Notes under the pieces: generated by a model | What the model saw: only the letters and a program-made list of their open reading frames with translations | Told to the model about the DNA's origin: nothing | The model's database searches: none | DNA from: Ga0077523 sp038324085 | GTDB taxonomy: Bacteria > Pseudomonadota > Gammaproteobacteria > Burkholderiales > Ga0077523 | Reading direction: 5' to 3' | Length of the DNA stretch: 64,000 nucleotides | NCBI GenBank assembly: GCA_038324085.1 | Contig: JBBQHP010000011.1 | Span: 58,381-122,380 of the forward strand | Shown: piece by piece, positions 63,068 to 64,000 of the stretch | How positions within the stretch are numbered: position 1 is the first letter of the stretch | Layout: each line of letters begins with the position of its first letter | Position numbers and translations under genes: made by a program

Positions 63068-64000
63068 ATGGCAGCCCCACGCAAAGTCATCATCACCTGC
63101 GCCGTGACCGGCGCGATCCACACGCCGTCGATGTCCCCGCACCTCCCGATCACGCCGGACGAGATCGCCGAAGCCGCGATCGGCGCGGCCAAGGCCGGCG
63201 CCGCGATCGTGCACCTGCATGCCCGCATGCCCGAGGACGGCCGCCCCACGCAGGACCCGGAGATGTTCCGGCGCTTCCTGCCCAAGATCAAGGCGGCGTC
63301 GAACGTGGTCATCAACCTCACCACCGGCGGCGCGCCGACCATGGCGATCGAGGAGCGGCTGCAACCCGCGCTGCAGCTCAAGCCCGAGGTCGCCTCGCTC
63401 AACATGGGTTCGATGAACTTCGGCCTGTACGAGATGCTAAACCGCTACAAGGAGTTCAAGTACGACTGGGAGAAACCCTACCTGGCCGGTTCGGACGATC
63501 GCATCTTCAAGAACACCTTCAAGGACATCGCCCACATCCTCGAATCGTGCAGCGCGAACAACACGCGCTTCGAGATCGAGTGCTATGACATCGGCCACCT
63601 GTACACGGCATCGCACTTCCTCGATCGCGGGATCGTCAAGCCGCCGCTCTTCATCCAGTCGGTGTTCGGGCTGCGCGGAGGCATCGGGCCGCACGCGGAA
63701 GACGTGATGCACATGAAGCGCACCGCCGACCGCCTGTTCGGGGACCAGTACCAGTGGTCCGTGCTCGGCGCGGGCGCCAACCAGATGTACATCGCTTCCA
63801 TGTCGGCCGTCATGGGCGGCAACGTGCGCGTCGGACTGGAGGACAGCCTGTGGATCGGCCGGGGCCAGCTCGCGAAGACGAATGCGGACCAGGTCGGAAA
63901 GATCCGGCGCATCCTGGAAGAACTGGGGCTGGAGATCGCGACGCCGGACGACGCGCGGGCGATCCTCAAGTTGAAAGGCGGGAACAACGTCAATTTCTAG
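63068..64000 (+). CDS. Beta-keto acid cleavage enzyme (BKACE, DUF849)
   Basis: A 310-residue TIM-barrel zinc enzyme of the BKACE family, which cleaves a beta-keto acid with acetyl-CoA to give acetoacetate and a new acyl-CoA or related product (Kce in lysine fermentation, dehydrocarnitine cleavage in carnitine degradation). Zinc-binding motif is VHLHARMPEDGRPT (about residues 49-62); further family segments are LNMGSMNFGLY (about 111-121), IECYDIGHL (about 172-180) and VGLEDSLWIGRGQLAKTNADQV (about 257-278). It has a strong GGAGGAAACC ribosome site and is complete: its stop codon is the last three bases of the window. Confidence 0.93.
   Translation: MAAPRKVIITCAVTGAIHTPSMSPHLPITPDEIAEAAIGAAKAGAAIVHLHARMPEDGRPTQDPEMFRRFLPKIKAASNVVINLTTGGAPTMAIEERLQPALQLKPEVASLNMGSMNFGLYEMLNRYKEFKYDWEKPYLAGSDDRIFKNTFKDIAHILESCSANNTRFEIECYDIGHLYTASHFLDRGIVKPPLFIQSVFGLRGGIGPHAEDVMHMKRTADRLFGDQYQWSVLGAGANQMYIASMSAVMGGNVRVGLEDSLWIGRGQLAKTNADQVGKIRRILEELGLEIATPDDARAILKLKGGNNVNF

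Overview
The window is high-GC bacterial chromosome with closely packed genes, many start/stop overlaps of the ATGA type, and no mobile elements. The gene content points to a betaproteobacterium, probably a Burkholderiales-like lineage. Pointers are the order tRNA-Leu, tig, clpP, clpX, lon, hupB, tRNA-Val, tRNA-Asp, ppiD; a Gcr-type 'site-specific recombinase' membrane protein; a TssQ-type lipoprotein; a PEP-CTERM protein; and a split HpnC/HpnD/HpnE squalene route. No 16S or other direct taxonomic marker is present, so the assignment is inference.

Layout. 1-5394 (minus): a YejABEF/Opp-like peptide importer whose ATPase runs off the left edge, divergent from fabI (5503-6288). 6317-15303 (minus): envelope and cytoplasmic protein quality control (ppiD, hupB, lon, clpX, clpP, tig) with three tRNA genes. 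15410-19123 (plus): squalene synthesis (hpnC, hpnD, hpnE) and a coupled SDR lacking the usual catalytic Tyr. 19114-24906: a thioesterase, ETF-ubiquinone oxidoreductase, a Gcr-family membrane protein, an HDOD protein and a class II aldolase-like protein. 24970-41483 (all minus): a 16.5-kb fatty-acid degradation region holding acyl-CoA synthetase, ETF beta and alpha, two acyl-CoA dehydrogenases, enoyl-CoA hydratase, SDR, thioesterase, FadL-type porin, bifunctional FadB-like enzyme, thiolase and a PsrA-like TetR regulator. The regulator has a perfect palindromic operator overlapping its own promoter.

41713-44681 (plus): a cyclase-like/PEGA protein, a TssQ-like lipoprotein and a Ser/Thr kinase, resembling type VI secretion accessory genes but with no secretion genes beside them. 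44736-49224: radA, an unassigned HExxH protein, alanine racemase and LplT. 49276-53830 (minus): two adjacent secreted proteins, one with a metzincin-type zinc motif and one M23-like, sharing a repeated cysteine-rich C-terminal module, plus a PEP-CTERM protein. 54020-57967 (minus): LemA with two TPM-domain proteins, then udg, rimI and tsaB. 58131-64000 (plus): an orphan Leu/Ile/Val-type binding protein, a Fur-family regulator, a DmeF-like metal exporter, and a three-gene cluster (SDR, lambda-crystallin-like dehydrogenase, BKACE) that probably oxidises and cleaves a beta-hydroxy acid.

How they fit: FadL-type uptake, acyl-CoA synthesis, two dehydrogenases feeding ETF and then ETF-QO, the bifunctional hydratase/dehydrogenase and thiolase form a complete beta-oxidation cycle linked to the quinone pool, apparently under a PsrA-type regulator. 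No gap between genes exceeds 300 bases. No CRISPR array, insertion sequence, prophage or replication origin was seen.
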